A stretch of DNA of 61,462 nt from Oscillospiraceae bacterium (GTDB taxonomy: Bacteria > Bacillota > Clostridia > Oscillospirales > Oscillospiraceae), in assembly GCA_017416685.1 (NCBI GenBank), contig JAFQBN010000028.1, positions 1 to 61,462 of the forward strand, given 5' to 3'. The stretch's first letter is position 1. Every line of letters begins with the position of its first letter. Shown here in pieces: positions 7,545-17,038 of this stretch. A model generated the notes under the pieces. That model was not told where the DNA came from. It saw only the letters and a program-made list of their open reading frames with translations, and ran no database searches. The position numbers and the translations under genes are program-made.

Positions 7545-10500
7545 ATGAAGAAATTGACATCCTTCCTGCTGACACTGGTCATGCTGATGGGCATGGTGCC
7601 CGTTGTGGCCCAGCCCATGACCGCCGCAGCAGCAGAACCCATCAAGGGCTACTACTACGGGCAGGAAATCGTAGTGGACGGCAAGCTGGATGAGGCCCCC
7701 TGGATTATGCGTGACCGGGTGGGCGGTACCGCCATCACCCTGCTGTGCGGTGACAACGACCTGTACATGGGCCTGTACACCAAGCAGTCCACCGCCGTGC
7801 TGACCATCAACGGCGTGGAGGCCAAGGTGGATTTTGACCTTGGCTCCGTCATGGTCAACGGCGAAAAGGTTGGCACCGCCAACGCCAACGCTGACAGGGG
7901 TACGGCCGAGCTGCAGCTGACTCTGGCCAGCGTGGGTCTGGAGTATCTGCGCAGCCAGACCGTGTCCTTTGCCATGACCATCGGCGGGGACAGCTATACC
8001 GGCACCGCGCTGTTGGCGGATACCGCTATCGCCTTTGCCGAGAACTTTGATGACATCGCCAACCGCTCCTACGCCAAGAGTATGGGCGGCGACACGGCGG
8101 AGATTTTCTGCCGTCAGGATGATCAGGGTCTGGGTGCCATGCACATGCGCACCGGTGAGCTGACCGCCAACGGCTCCGCCATGATTATGCCCAACTTCAA
8201 GATGGGCACCAACTTTGACCCCTCCCGGGGCTACACCGTCACCTTTACCGCTGACTTCAACGACCTGGTGGTGGCCGGTCAGCCGGCCTACCTGGCGCTG
8301 AGCGCCTTCTGCGTGGACGTGCGTGCCGACGTGTATAACCGCCATGGCTTCTATGCCGATGAGGCGGGCAACATCTACGTTACCCTGTATGACACCACCG
8401 TGGCCAACACCAAGTTCGACACCGGCTTCGACCTGCCGGCCAAGAACGTGGAAGTGCGCATTGAGGTGGACGACGATTTTGCCTCCGAGGTGTTCATGAA
8501 CGGCAAGAGTGTGGGTGTGTTCCCCATCTCCGGCCGCCGGGACGCCAACAACAAGACCATGGGTATCGGCACCAGCACGGTACGCCGCGGCAGCGATGCC
8601 CGCAAGAATGACGTGATGGTTTACGATTTGCTGTTCGAGCAGGAGGCACCCGCCATCAAGCTGCAGGCCGGTCAGCTGGCCAACGCTAAGGAGCTGACGC
8701 TGGATGGTGGCCTGGACGAGATGTTCTGGACCATGCGCGAGGTCGCCGGCGGCACCAAGATTGGCGCCTTGTGCGACGGGGAGTATCTGTACCTGGGCGT
8801 AGAGGCCAAAGAGAGTACCCTGAATTTTGAAATCAATGGGCTTAAGGCCAAGGCCACTTTGAGCAAATCTCCCAGGTTTGAGCTGGGCTTTACCATGGGC
8901 AGCACCATCAAGGGCAACGGCAAGGGTCAGTATGAAATTTCCATCCCGCTGTCCCTGATGCAGTTGGAGAACCCTGTGGGCAAGACCATCGACTTTTCTG
9001 CCACTGCTGCCGGCGTGACCAAGGAGTACGCCCTGACGCTGGGTGGCGGCAATGTGCTGCAGCTGGTGACCCGGAAGCCCGCCGCCGGCGACGGCAAAAA
9101 CGACGCCGTAGCCTATCTGGACACCGCCGGTCTGACCCTTGACGGTCAGCTGAAGGAAAACCAGTGGTACAACCCCTATAAGGCGGCCGGTACCGGCAAT
9201 GCCCCTGCCGCCCACGTGGGTTTCCTGTGGAATGGCAAGGCCATGTTTGTGGGCGGCCAGGTCTTTGATGCTGCCCGCGCTAAGGAAATCACCTTTACCC
9301 TGGGCGACAAGACCCTGACTGCTGACCTGACGGCCGGCACGGCCGGCGTAGGTGAGGTCAAGACCTCCGGCCAGACCTTTGAGTGGCGCATTCCCTTTGC
9401 CGATTTGGGTATGGGCAACGCCCTGAACGTGGAGAAGGACTACAAGCTGGACATTTCCAACGCCTCCGGTACCTCCACCCTGTACGGCAAGCTGCAGTTT
9501 GTGGGTCAGGTGATGGTTTGGGGCGACAGCTGCCAGGACTTCAACACTAAGGATTACACGATTCAGACCACCGGCGCATACACCAAGTGGAACAACGGCG
9601 CCGATGGCTATGAACTGGTTACGCTGGACGGTATGCCTGCGGACCGGAACGAGTATTTTGGCTATTACACTCTGCTGAACTACGAGGGCGGTGCCTATGA
9701 GTTCACCGTGGATATGAACATCAAGGACGTGGCCCAGCACAGCGGCGGTACCATCGTGGGCTGGCGCGGCCTGTGCTTCGAGATCCGTCAGCCCAACCTG
9801 CAGACTCGTTTCTGCTTCACCAACGACGGCAAGGGCGAGCTGCTGCTGGAGACTCCCTACTACATGTTTAACGAGTCCAAGCCCACCGGCATCAAACTGG
9901 GTGAGCGGGTCAAGGTCACCGTTAAGGTGGACGAGGGGCGCACCCCCAATTTGTACGTCAACGACAAGTTCGTGCTGGCCATGCCTCGACTGGACCGGGA
10001 GCAGTTTACCATCAGCGACAGCATCCCCATGCCCCGGCTGATCATCAACGCCATGAATTACTCCCGCGTGCCTAACGAGGACGGCACTTTGGGTGAGCTG
10101 GACGCCGAGATCTACAGCATGAGCTTCGTTCAGACCCCCTACGCGGATACCCAGGCCATCGTGGAGGCTGCCGCCGACACCATTACCGAGAAAATGCTGC
10201 TGGGCAGCGGCGACCCCGGCGACGTGACCCAACTGAACCTGCCCGCTACGGTGGTGGCCGGTGATATGGGCGTGAATTGCGACGTGAAGTGGACGGTCAT
10301 CGACGGAGCCACCGGCATGAAGGCGGCCAACGTGGACCTGGCCACCGGCAAGGTCACCCGAGGGAGCGACCCCATTCTGCTACGCCTGACCGCCGAGGTC
10401 AGCTACGGCGGCGTGGGTGCCAGCCGCACCTTCCAATTCCAGGTCAAGGGTAAGCCCGCCGCCGCCAAGGTGGCCATGATCTACAGCGACATGGACCCCG

Positions 10501-13500
10501 CCACCGGCACGGTTTCCGACTGGAGCGACAACAGCTATCAGTACTTCGACACCGAGCAGAACAGCCTTGTGCTGGATCAGGGCTCCGCCAAGAAGTTCAA
10601 CACCATCAAGCTCTACGACAGCGACAACTTCTCCCGCGTGTCCAAGCAGCACCTGGGCGTGTTTATCAGCGACGACGGCAAGAGCTTTACCAAGGTCCTT
10701 GGCTGGCACCTGCATCAGGATGGCGAGGAATACACCATCTACAACCTGAACGAAACTGCCCGCTATGTGAAGGTGCATACCTACCACGACAACTGGGCTA
10801 TGAGCGACTACGAACCCAGCTTCTACAACGCGGTGCCCAAGATGATGGCTGTGAGCAACGAGGCAAACCTGCCCGGTGCCGGCGGCGCCTTCGCCCACAG
10901 CGCGGACTACGTGGTGAAGAATGACAAGGCTGTGGCGGTGAAGGACACCCCTGTGTTTATCTCCATTGCCGACCTGGGTGCCAAGGCCGGCCAGTACAAG
11001 GCCGACGCCGCCGACTTCCGCTTTACCGTGGGCGACGAAATTCTGCCCTACTGGTACAACGGCGTGGACGGCTTCTACGTGCGGGTGCCGGAGATGGCGG
11101 CCAACAGCTCCGCCACCGTCAAGGCCCACTGGGGTTGCGGCAGTGCCAAGAGCTTTTCCGACGGTGAGGCCACCTTTGAGGTGAATTACGGCAACGTGGC
11201 GGTCATTCCCATGAGTACGCTGACCGAGATGGGTACCCACGGCCGACCCTGGGTGTTCCCCAACGGTGACTTTATTATCGTGGGTCGTCAGGGTGGCACC
11301 AAGGCCGACGTGGCCATCTACCGCTCCACCGACGGCGGTCAGACCTTCGCACAAAAGGCAGAACTTGCCTATAACGATGCCGCGTATGTGGGCTACGGCT
11401 CCGGCTTTGGCGGCTTTATGTACAACGAGCATACCGGCCGGCTGTACCTGCTGGCCTACCGCGGTAGCACCAAGGACAAGAACGATTACCGCATTATGCT
11501 TCTCTACACCGATGACAACGGTGAAACCTGGTCCGAACCCCTGTCCCTGGATCCCCCCAACAAGGAACCCTGGGGCGACAACAGTACCGTCATTCAGAAT
11601 TACCCCGAGCAGGTAACCCGCCACTTCCTGTACGGCGACGGCGTAACGTTGAGCGGGTATGACGGCGACGGTCCCAACGTGGACTACGTGTTCTCCTGCA
11701 CGGCGGACGATTACTCCACCGACCCCTTTACCTATGCTCCCCTGGTGCTTTACTCCAAGGACGATGGCAAGACCTGGACTTGCAGTAAGGACCAAATCCG
11801 CATCAACGTGGATCGGACCCGCACCCACGGCACGGAGGACGGCGTGTCCGAGACCTCTGTGGTGGAGCTGTCCAACGGCGATTTGTATCTGGTGGTCCGC
11901 ACCCAGCAGGAGGGCAACTACTACCTGTGGCAGGCTGTGTCCAAGGATCAGGGCGTGACCTGGGAACAGAGCTACTCCAACATCATCTCGGTCAACAGCT
12001 CCCCCTGTCTGCGGCAGTACGGCGACAATCGCATCCTGCTGTGGACCGGTATGAACGGCCTGGGTGCTACCAGCTATCACCGTATGCCTGCCCACGCGGC
12101 CATCACCACCGACGATTACAAGAGCTTTGATAAGATCGTGGACCTGACCTTCGGCACCTCGCTGAACACGGTGCGCATTGAGGAGAGCCGCATGACCCAG
12201 CCCGGTATTGCCGTGAGCGAGGACGGCAACACCGCCGTGGTTGCCTACTACGACAACTACTGGCTGCCCCACGGCGTGTCCTTTGCCCCCGGCGTAAATC
12301 CCCACCAAAGCGGTATAGTGGGCACCATGGCCTTCCGTGTGGATCAGTTCGACGACGTGATTCACTACAACAAGGGCGGCTACGATGACTTTGAGGTTGC
12401 TTCGCTGAAGTATCAGGGCTGGCTGTGTGACTCCGGCCACTCCATCGTGCTGTCCTCCGAGCAGTCCGCCTCCGGTATGCACTCCATGAAGGTGGAGGAT
12501 ATATCCGCCGGTTCCCCCGCCCATGCCCTGCGTCAGGTGCCCTCCATGAAGGCTGGTACTGTGGGTGCCAAGGTGATGGTTCCCAAGGGCAACAAGGATC
12601 CCTTCGCCCTGGAGCTGAAAGCGGCCTACAACTACGACCACATGAAGCTGACTTTGGCGGCGGTGGAGCTTGCTCCCGACGGCACCGTCAGCATCTGCTC
12701 CGACAACGGCAAGACCGCCGTGGCCAAGGTGACGGTGGGCGAGTGGAACGATATCGCCATCAGCTTTGACATCGCGGCCGATATGGGCAAGCTGTACGTC
12801 AACGGCAAGGCGGTGGGCGACATCAAGCTGAAGACCTCTCAGGTTATGTATCCCTATGAGAAGGGCGGCCCCGTGGAGTACAAGATGGAAAACGGTATTC
12901 AGGAGGTTACCTGCGTGCAGTTCAACCAGATTAAGGCCACGGATTCCATGAGCGACAGCCTGTATGTGGATGACTTCTACGCCACCGAGCTGACCACCCC
13001 CCTCCAGCGCAACACCTATGACATCGCCTTTGGCGACGTCAAGCAGGGCGACTGGTACTTCGACGCGGTGAACTTCGCTGTGGAGAACGGTATCATGTCC
13101 GGCTACAACGCTACCAAGTTTGGCCCCAACGACACCCTGAACCGGGCCATGGTGGTGCAGGTGCTGTACAACAAGGAGGGCCAACCCGCTCTGAACGGTC
13201 TAAAGCACAGCTTCTCTGACGTGCCGGCAAGCCAGTGGTTCAACAATGCCGTGACTTGGGGTTCCAACCGCGGCGTGGTCAGCGGCTTCGGCGGCGGCGT
13301 GTTCAAGCCCGAAGATGCGGTCACCATCGAGCAGGTGGCGGTGATTCTGTGGAATTACACCAACACCCCCACCGGATACGGCAACTTGTCCAAGGTCGGC
13401 AACCACAGCGATTGGGCGGCCAACGCCCTGCGTTGGGCGGTTGAGAAGGGCATTTTGGAGAATGTGCCCTTCACCAACGCCACCGAGAAGGCGACTCGCG

Positions 13501-13544
13501 CCCAGACGGCCCAGATGCTGACCAACTACCTGCGCGCCATTTAA
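7545..13544 (+). CDS. Giant secreted SLH/Asp-box (sialidase-like) surface protein
   Basis: A 1999-residue exported, S-layer-associated protein. The ATG at 7545 is set by GGAGGT at 7532-7537 and starts a signal peptide (MKKLTSFLLTLVMLMG..., cleavage near AAA-AEP). Layout by residue: carbohydrate-binding type-9-like domains at about 32-160, 370-505 and 519-652; LamG/jelly-roll-like regions about 165-365 and 656-865; an Ig-like region 866-970; an F5/8C-like domain 974-1095; a DUF2341-like stretch 1103-1215; an Asp-box beta-propeller 1217-1600 with STDGGQTF, TDDNGETW, SKDDGKTW and SKDQGVTW; another jelly-roll; and three SLH modules from about 1826. It probably holds the cell to glycans or trims them. 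A true sialidase active site is not demonstrated. Paralogue at 51161. Confidence 0.9.
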   Translation: MKKLTSFLLTLVMLMGMVPVVAQPMTAAAAEPIKGYYYGQEIVVDGKLDEAPWIMRDRVGGTAITLLCGDNDLYMGLYTKQSTAVLTINGVEAKVDFDLGSVMVNGEKVGTANANADRGTAELQLTLASVGLEYLRSQTVSFAMTIGGDSYTGTALLADTAIAFAENFDDIANRSYAKSMGGDTAEIFCRQDDQGLGAMHMRTGELTANGSAMIMPNFKMGTNFDPSRGYTVTFTADFNDLVVAGQPAYLALSAFCVDVRADVYNRHGFYADEAGNIYVTLYDTTVANTKFDTGFDLPAKNVEVRIEVDDDFASEVFMNGKSVGVFPISGRRDANNKTMGIGTSTVRRGSDARKNDVMVYDLLFEQEAPAIKLQAGQLANAKELTLDGGLDEMFWTMREVAGGTKIGALCDGEYLYLGVEAKESTLNFEINGLKAKATLSKSPRFELGFTMGSTIKGNGKGQYEISIPLSLMQLENPVGKTIDFSATAAGVTKEYALTLGGGNVLQLVTRKPAAGDGKNDAVAYLDTAGLTLDGQLKENQWYNPYKAAGTGNAPAAHVGFLWNGKAMFVGGQVFDAARAKEITFTLGDKTLTADLTAGTAGVGEVKTSGQTFEWRIPFADLGMGNALNVEKDYKLDISNASGTSTLYGKLQFVGQVMVWGDSCQDFNTKDYTIQTTGAYTKWNNGADGYELVTLDGMPADRNEYFGYYTLLNYEGGAYEFTVDMNIKDVAQHSGGTIVGWRGLCFEIRQPNLQTRFCFTNDGKGELLLETPYYMFNESKPTGIKLGERVKVTVKVDEGRTPNLYVNDKFVLAMPRLDREQFTISDSIPMPRLIINAMNYSRVPNEDGTLGELDAEIYSMSFVQTPYADTQAIVEAAADTITEKMLLGSGDPGDVTQLNLPATVVAGDMGVNCDVKWTVIDGATGMKAANVDLATGKVTRGSDPILLRLTAEVSYGGVGASRTFQFQVKGKPAAAKVAMIYSDMDPATGTVSDWSDNSYQYFDTEQNSLVLDQGSAKKFNTIKLYDSDNFSRVSKQHLGVFISDDGKSFTKVLGWHLHQDGEEYTIYNLNETARYVKVHTYHDNWAMSDYEPSFYNAVPKMMAVSNEANLPGAGGAFAHSADYVVKNDKAVAVKDTPVFISIADLGAKAGQYKADAADFRFTVGDEILPYWYNGVDGFYVRVPEMAANSSATVKAHWGCGSAKSFSDGEATFEVNYGNVAVIPMSTLTEMGTHGRPWVFPNGDFIIVGRQGGTKADVAIYRSTDGGQTFAQKAELAYNDAAYVGYGSGFGGFMYNEHTGRLYLLAYRGSTKDKNDYRIMLLYTDDNGETWSEPLSLDPPNKEPWGDNSTVIQNYPEQVTRHFLYGDGVTLSGYDGDGPNVDYVFSCTADDYSTDPFTYAPLVLYSKDDGKTWTCSKDQIRINVDRTRTHGTEDGVSETSVVELSNGDLYLVVRTQQEGNYYLWQAVSKDQGVTWEQSYSNIISVNSSPCLRQYGDNRILLWTGMNGLGATSYHRMPAHAAITTDDYKSFDKIVDLTFGTSLNTVRIEESRMTQPGIAVSEDGNTAVVAYYDNYWLPHGVSFAPGVNPHQSGIVGTMAFRVDQFDDVIHYNKGGYDDFEVASLKYQGWLCDSGHSIVLSSEQSASGMHSMKVEDISAGSPAHALRQVPSMKAGTVGAKVMVPKGNKDPFALELKAAYNYDHMKLTLAAVELAPDGTVSICSDNGKTAVAKVTVGEWNDIAISFDIAADMGKLYVNGKAVGDIKLKTSQVMYPYEKGGPVEYKMENGIQEVTCVQFNQIKATDSMSDSLYVDDFYATELTTPLQRNTYDIAFGDVKQGDWYFDAVNFAVENGIMSGYNATKFGPNDTLNRAMVVQVLYNKEGQPALNGLKHSFSDVPASQWFNNAVTWGSNRGVVSGFGGGVFKPEDAVTIEQVAVILWNYTNTPTGYGNLSKVGNHSDWAANALRWAVEKGILENVPFTNATEKATRAQTAQMLTNYLRAI

Positions 13545-13570
13545 TTTGTGCGCTTCTCTGTCTCTGCAAC

Positions 13571-13606
13571 AAGACCCCGCGGTTCACTTGAGCCGCGGGG
13601 TCTTGC
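13571..13606 (+). terminator. Terminator of the first SLH/Asp-box gene
   Basis: A 12-bp GC-rich stem (13571-13582 with 13593-13604) with a 10-base loop, 27 bases past the stop. The T run is short (TCTTGCT). Confidence 0.75.
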
Positions 13607-13643
13607 TGTATACAGAGAATGTGTCTGAAAGGAGGCGAATAAT

Positions 13644-13672
13644 TTGACAAAAGGTCAACACAGTGCTAATTT
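13644..13672 (+). promoter_or_regulatory. Upstream promoter/operator candidate for the DegT gene
   Basis: TTGACA (13644-13649) with 17-base spacing to TAATTT (13667-13672). The -35 is part of an inverted repeat TTGAC-aaaag-GTCAA (13644-13658), so a repressor could bind here. Confidence 0.45.
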
Positions 13673-13688
13673 GAGGTAACAGGGAACA

Positions 13689-13716
13689 TTGCTTTTTCTT
13701 CCGTTGGGACTATAAT
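13689..13716 (+). promoter_or_regulatory. Promoter of the DegT aminotransferase gene
   Basis: TTGCTT (13689-13694), 16 bases, TATAAT (13711-13716), about 44 bases before the ATG. Confidence 0.65.
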
Positions 13717-13759
13717 GGGGGCAGAACCGTAAAATACTGCGACCGAGGAGGGTTTCAAC

Positions 13760-15112
13760 ATGAAAAAACTGGCCATTATGGGCGGCGAGCCTGTATTTAC
13801 CCAGGCGGACCGAGAGCGGCTGAATGCGGCCAGACAGTGGCCCATCATTACCCGGGAGGATGAGGCGGCGGCGCTGGAGGTTATCCGCACCAACAACTTT
13901 TCCAACACGGATATTACCCAAGCCTTTGAACGGGAGTTTGCCGCCTGGAACGGCACCAAGCACGCCGTGGCCTACTGCAACGGAACCATGGCGTTGGCGG
14001 CGGCTATGTTTGGTATCGGCCTTGGTAAGGGCGACGAGATTATCTGTACCACCAAGACCTATTGGGCCAGCGCGGTGCCGGCCAGCATTTTTGGGGCAAC
14101 GGTCGTATTCTGTAATGTGGACGAAATGATCAGCATGGATCCCAAGGATTTGGAGCGCATCATTTCTCCCAAGACGAAGGCTATTATGGTGGTTCATTAC
14201 ATCGGCTACCCCTGTGATATGGACCCCATTATGGCCATCGCCAAAAAGTATAATCTGAAGGTGATTGAGGACGTGTCCCATGCCCAAGGTGGCCTGTACA
14301 AGGGCAAGAAATTGGGTACCTTTGGCGATGTGGCGGCAATGAGCCTGATGAGCACTAAGTCCTTTGCCGCCGGCGAGATGGGTATGGTGGTGACCGACAA
14401 CACCAAGGTGTATGAGCGCGCCCTGGCCTACGGTCATTATGAACGCAACAACGGCACCTACATTACCGAAAGCAAGGAATTGGAACCCTATTTCCACATC
14501 GCTTTGGGCGGCGTGAAGGGACGCGTCAACCAGCTGTGTGCCGCCATCGGTCGGGTACAGCTGAAGTACTACGACGAGCGCTGCGCCGAAATTCGCAAGG
14601 CCATGAACTACTTCTATGACCAGCTGGAGCAGCTGCCCGGTCTGAAACCCATCCGTGTGGATGAGTCTACCGGGTCCAACATGGCCGGCTTCTATGCGCC
14701 TGCGGCGCGCTATTATCCGGAAGAACTGGACGGACTGCCCGTGAAGCTGTTTGCCAAGGCGGTCAGCGAAGAGATGGGTTGGGGTGGCAATTGCTATGAC
14801 GGCGTGAACTACTCGCTGCACCGCCACAACTACTTCAAAACCTTCGATTTCAACCACTGCGGCAGTCCCACCCGTCTGGAAAATGCCCAGCGCGATGTGC
14901 GCCGGTTGGATCCCGCCCTGGACGATGTGGAGCAGAAGTACTGCGTGTCCATGCCCTGGATTAAGAAGTTTGATCAGGAACTGATTGACCGGTATGTGAC
15001 CGTGTTCCGCAACGTAATTGAAAACCGCGACCAGCTGGTGCAGAAAGAAGAAGCTGAGGGCGGTCTGGATGGCACCCAGGCCGGCCGCTGGTACGGGTTT
15101 ACGAATCAATAA
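13760..15112 (+). CDS. DegT/DnrJ/EryC1/StrS-family PLP aminotransferase
   Basis: A 450-residue PLP-dependent sugar/cyclitol aminotransferase. The opening MKKLAIMGGEPVF is like the AHBA-synthase/inosamine-aminotransferase branch. Family features visible are YCNGTMALAAAM, the IIEDVSHAQGG-type aspartate that holds the pyridine ring (VIEDVSHAQGG), and the Schiff-base lysine in LMSTKSFAAGEMG (K200). It is a little longer than usual (about 380-430). GAGGAGGG precedes the ATG. It stands at the head of a cluster with an AraC regulator, a Gfo/Idh oxidoreductase and a ceramidase-like hydrolase, which suggests interconversion of a keto and an amino sugar or cyclitol (oxidoreductase plus transaminase). 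Substrate not known. Confidence 0.92.
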   Translation: MKKLAIMGGEPVFTQADRERLNAARQWPIITREDEAAALEVIRTNNFSNTDITQAFEREFAAWNGTKHAVAYCNGTMALAAAMFGIGLGKGDEIICTTKTYWASAVPASIFGATVVFCNVDEMISMDPKDLERIISPKTKAIMVVHYIGYPCDMDPIMAIAKKYNLKVIEDVSHAQGGLYKGKKLGTFGDVAAMSLMSTKSFAAGEMGMVVTDNTKVYERALAYGHYERNNGTYITESKELEPYFHIALGGVKGRVNQLCAAIGRVQLKYYDERCAEIRKAMNYFYDQLEQLPGLKPIRVDESTGSNMAGFYAPAARYYPEELDGLPVKLFAKAVSEEMGWGGNCYDGVNYSLHRHNYFKTFDFNHCGSPTRLENAQRDVRRLDPALDDVEQKYCVSMPWIKKFDQELIDRYVTVFRNVIENRDQLVQKEEAEGGLDGTQAGRWYGFTNQ

Positions 15113-15148
15113 CTTACTGCCCCGTGGGGGCGAAAGGCGTGAGAGTTT

Positions 15149-16000
15149 ATGGCCGAAGTGAAAAACTATCTGATTGACACAGATAAGGTCGCCTATATTG
15201 ACCGGCCGGACAGCATTTCCGGTCGGACGGCGCTGCATGAGGCTATTGAGCTCAAATGTTTTTATGAGGGTACGGCGACCTTGCTCATCGAGTCCCAGAC
15301 CATAAGCGTCAAGGCCGGTGACGTGGTGGTCATCAACCCCTATGAATTCCACGCCACAGTAGAAACCGGGGCGGATACGGGCAAGTACCACCTGTTTATG
15401 CTGCCGCTGGACTACTTTGCCGGCATTCCGGAGCTTGATTTGCAGGAGTTGTTCCTGACTCAAGGCAAGGTGTTTCAAACGCTGTTTGCCGCCGATGAGG
15501 AGTTGTACTCCCTGCTCATGCGGGCTGCCCACGAGGCGCAGCAGAACACCTCGATGGCGGCTGTGGTGATCAAGGGGCTGCTGATCCAGTTTTTTGCCCT
15601 GTTGCTGCGGCGGGGGATTGACCAGGGAGGACGCCCTGCACCGGGAAAGAGCCTTTTGCGTCGGTATTCGGTTATTGACCCGGCTTTGCGGCGCATCAAA
15701 AGTGCCTATGCAGAACCCCTGACTGTGGAGGAACTTGCCGGCCTGTGTGGGGTCAGCAAACACTATTTCTGCCGTACCTTTAAGGCGGTGACGGGGAAGA
15801 GCGCCATGGAATACCTGCGGGATTTCCGCCTGCGGGTGGGTAACGCGCTGCTGACCGGAACAGACCGGAGCATTGCGGAGCTTTCTGCCTGCTGCGGCTT
15901 TGAAAACCAAAACTATTTCTCCCGCTGCTACAAGCAGTATTACGGCGAGACCCCATCTCAAAGTCGGGCTCGCAACCTTAAAAACAGATTGGACGGATAA
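15149..16000 (+). CDS. AraC-family regulator with cupin sensor domain
   Basis: A 283-residue transcription factor. The N-terminal part (about 25-100: LKCFYEGTATLLIESQTIS..., GDVVVINPYEFHA) is an AraC-type cupin ligand pocket. The C-terminal 100 residues carry two helix-turn-helix motifs (LTVEELAGLCGVSKHYFCRTFK and IAELSACCGFENQNYFSRCYK) followed by GETPSQSR. It lies 36 bases after the DegT gene and 3 bases before the next gene, so it is embedded in the operon it probably controls. The ribosome site is weak (GAAAGGCGTGAG). Confidence 0.92.
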   Translation: MAEVKNYLIDTDKVAYIDRPDSISGRTALHEAIELKCFYEGTATLLIESQTISVKAGDVVVINPYEFHATVETGADTGKYHLFMLPLDYFAGIPELDLQELFLTQGKVFQTLFAADEELYSLLMRAAHEAQQNTSMAAVVIKGLLIQFFALLLRRGIDQGGRPAPGKSLLRRYSVIDPALRRIKSAYAEPLTVEELAGLCGVSKHYFCRTFKAVTGKSAMEYLRDFRLRVGNALLTGTDRSIAELSACCGFENQNYFSRCYKQYYGETPSQSRARNLKNRLDG

Positions 16001-16003
16001 AAT

Positions 16004-17017
16004 ATGTCTGATAACATCATTCGCTTTGGCATTTTGGGCAGCGGCGTGATTTCCGGCTCCCACGCCGAGGCCATCCAACGCATGGATACGGCGGAACTGG
16101 TGGGTGTGACCTCGGTGGATCTGCCCGGTGCAGAGGCCTTTGCCCGGAAGTTTGCGATCCGTTGCTATCCCGATTACGAAACCATGCTGGCTGACGAGAG
16201 TATTGATGCGATTTGCATCTGTACACCCAGCGGCTTTCACAAGGACAACGCCATTCAGGCCCTGCGGGCGGGCAAGCACGTGGTGCTGGAAAAGCCCATG
16301 GCGTTTACCCGCGCCGAGGCAAAGGAGATAGATGCGGCGGCGAAGAAAAACGGCCGTGTGCTGACCACCATTTGCCAGCTGCGGTTCTTCCCGGACATTC
16401 AAAAGGCGAAGAAAATCGTGGACGAGCAGATACTGGGCAAGCTGGTGTTCTGCGACCTGTCCATGAAATACTGGCGTGACCCGGCCTATTTTGCAGGCAG
16501 TAACTGGCGGGGTACAAAGGCGCTGGATGGCGGCGGTGCCCTGATGAATCAGGGTATCCACGGGGTGGATTTGCTGCTGTACATCGTAGGCGACGGAAAG
16601 GTTGTCTATGCCAAAAACCGCACACGGTTCCATGACATCGAGGTGGAGGACGCCTCGGTGGCGGTGCTGGAGTTTGAAAACGGTGCCATGGGCGCCATCG
16701 AGGCCTCCACTTGCAGCAACCCGGGGTTTGAACGCCGGATTGAAATCAACGGCACACGGGGTACTATGGTGCTGGTGGAGGGCCGCATGGACAAGCTGAT
16801 TGTGGACGGCAAGCCCCTGATTGACGGCGGTAAGACGTCAGACGCCGGGACGTCCGGCAGCAATGCCATGCCGGCCTGGGAGCCGTACACCTGGCAGCTG
16901 GGCAACTTTATCAACGCCATCCACGGCAAGGAGGAATTGCTGCTGACCGCCACCGAGGGCAGCCGCGCCGTGGGAATGATTGAGGATATTTACAGCTTTG
17001 GATGCCAAAAAGGCTAA
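16004..17017 (+). CDS. Gfo/Idh/MocA-family oxidoreductase
   Basis: A 337-residue NAD(P)-dependent sugar/polyol oxidoreductase. The Rossmann turn is RFGILGSGVISGSHA (residues about 6-20), the EKP motif is VVLEKPMAFTRAEAKE, and the substrate half has GALMNQGIHGVDLLLYI with the conserved Gly-Val-His-Asp type helix. Start three bases after the AraC stop, so it is translationally linked. In this cluster it is the natural partner of the DegT aminotransferase (oxidise a hydroxyl, then transaminate, or the reverse). Substrate unknown. Confidence 0.92.
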   Translation: MSDNIIRFGILGSGVISGSHAEAIQRMDTAELVGVTSVDLPGAEAFARKFAIRCYPDYETMLADESIDAICICTPSGFHKDNAIQALRAGKHVVLEKPMAFTRAEAKEIDAAAKKNGRVLTTICQLRFFPDIQKAKKIVDEQILGKLVFCDLSMKYWRDPAYFAGSNWRGTKALDGGGALMNQGIHGVDLLLYIVGDGKVVYAKNRTRFHDIEVEDASVAVLEFENGAMGAIEASTCSNPGFERRIEINGTRGTMVLVEGRMDKLIVDGKPLIDGGKTSDAGTSGSNAMPAWEPYTWQLGNFINAIHGKEELLLTATEGSRAVGMIEDIYSFGCQKG

Positions 17018-17038
17018 GGCGAAGCGAGGGGTGAGTTT

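Noticed and set aside
7545-13544. Naming the SLH/Asp-box proteins true sialidases (GH33)
   Set aside because: Asp-boxes are present, but I could not identify the RIP motif, the arginine triad and the Tyr/Glu pair with confidence, and Asp-box propellers have many other functions.
13655-16633. 992-codon minus-strand ORF opposite the DegT-AraC-Gfo genes
   Set aside because: Spans three clearly coding plus-strand genes and has no start signals; shadow.
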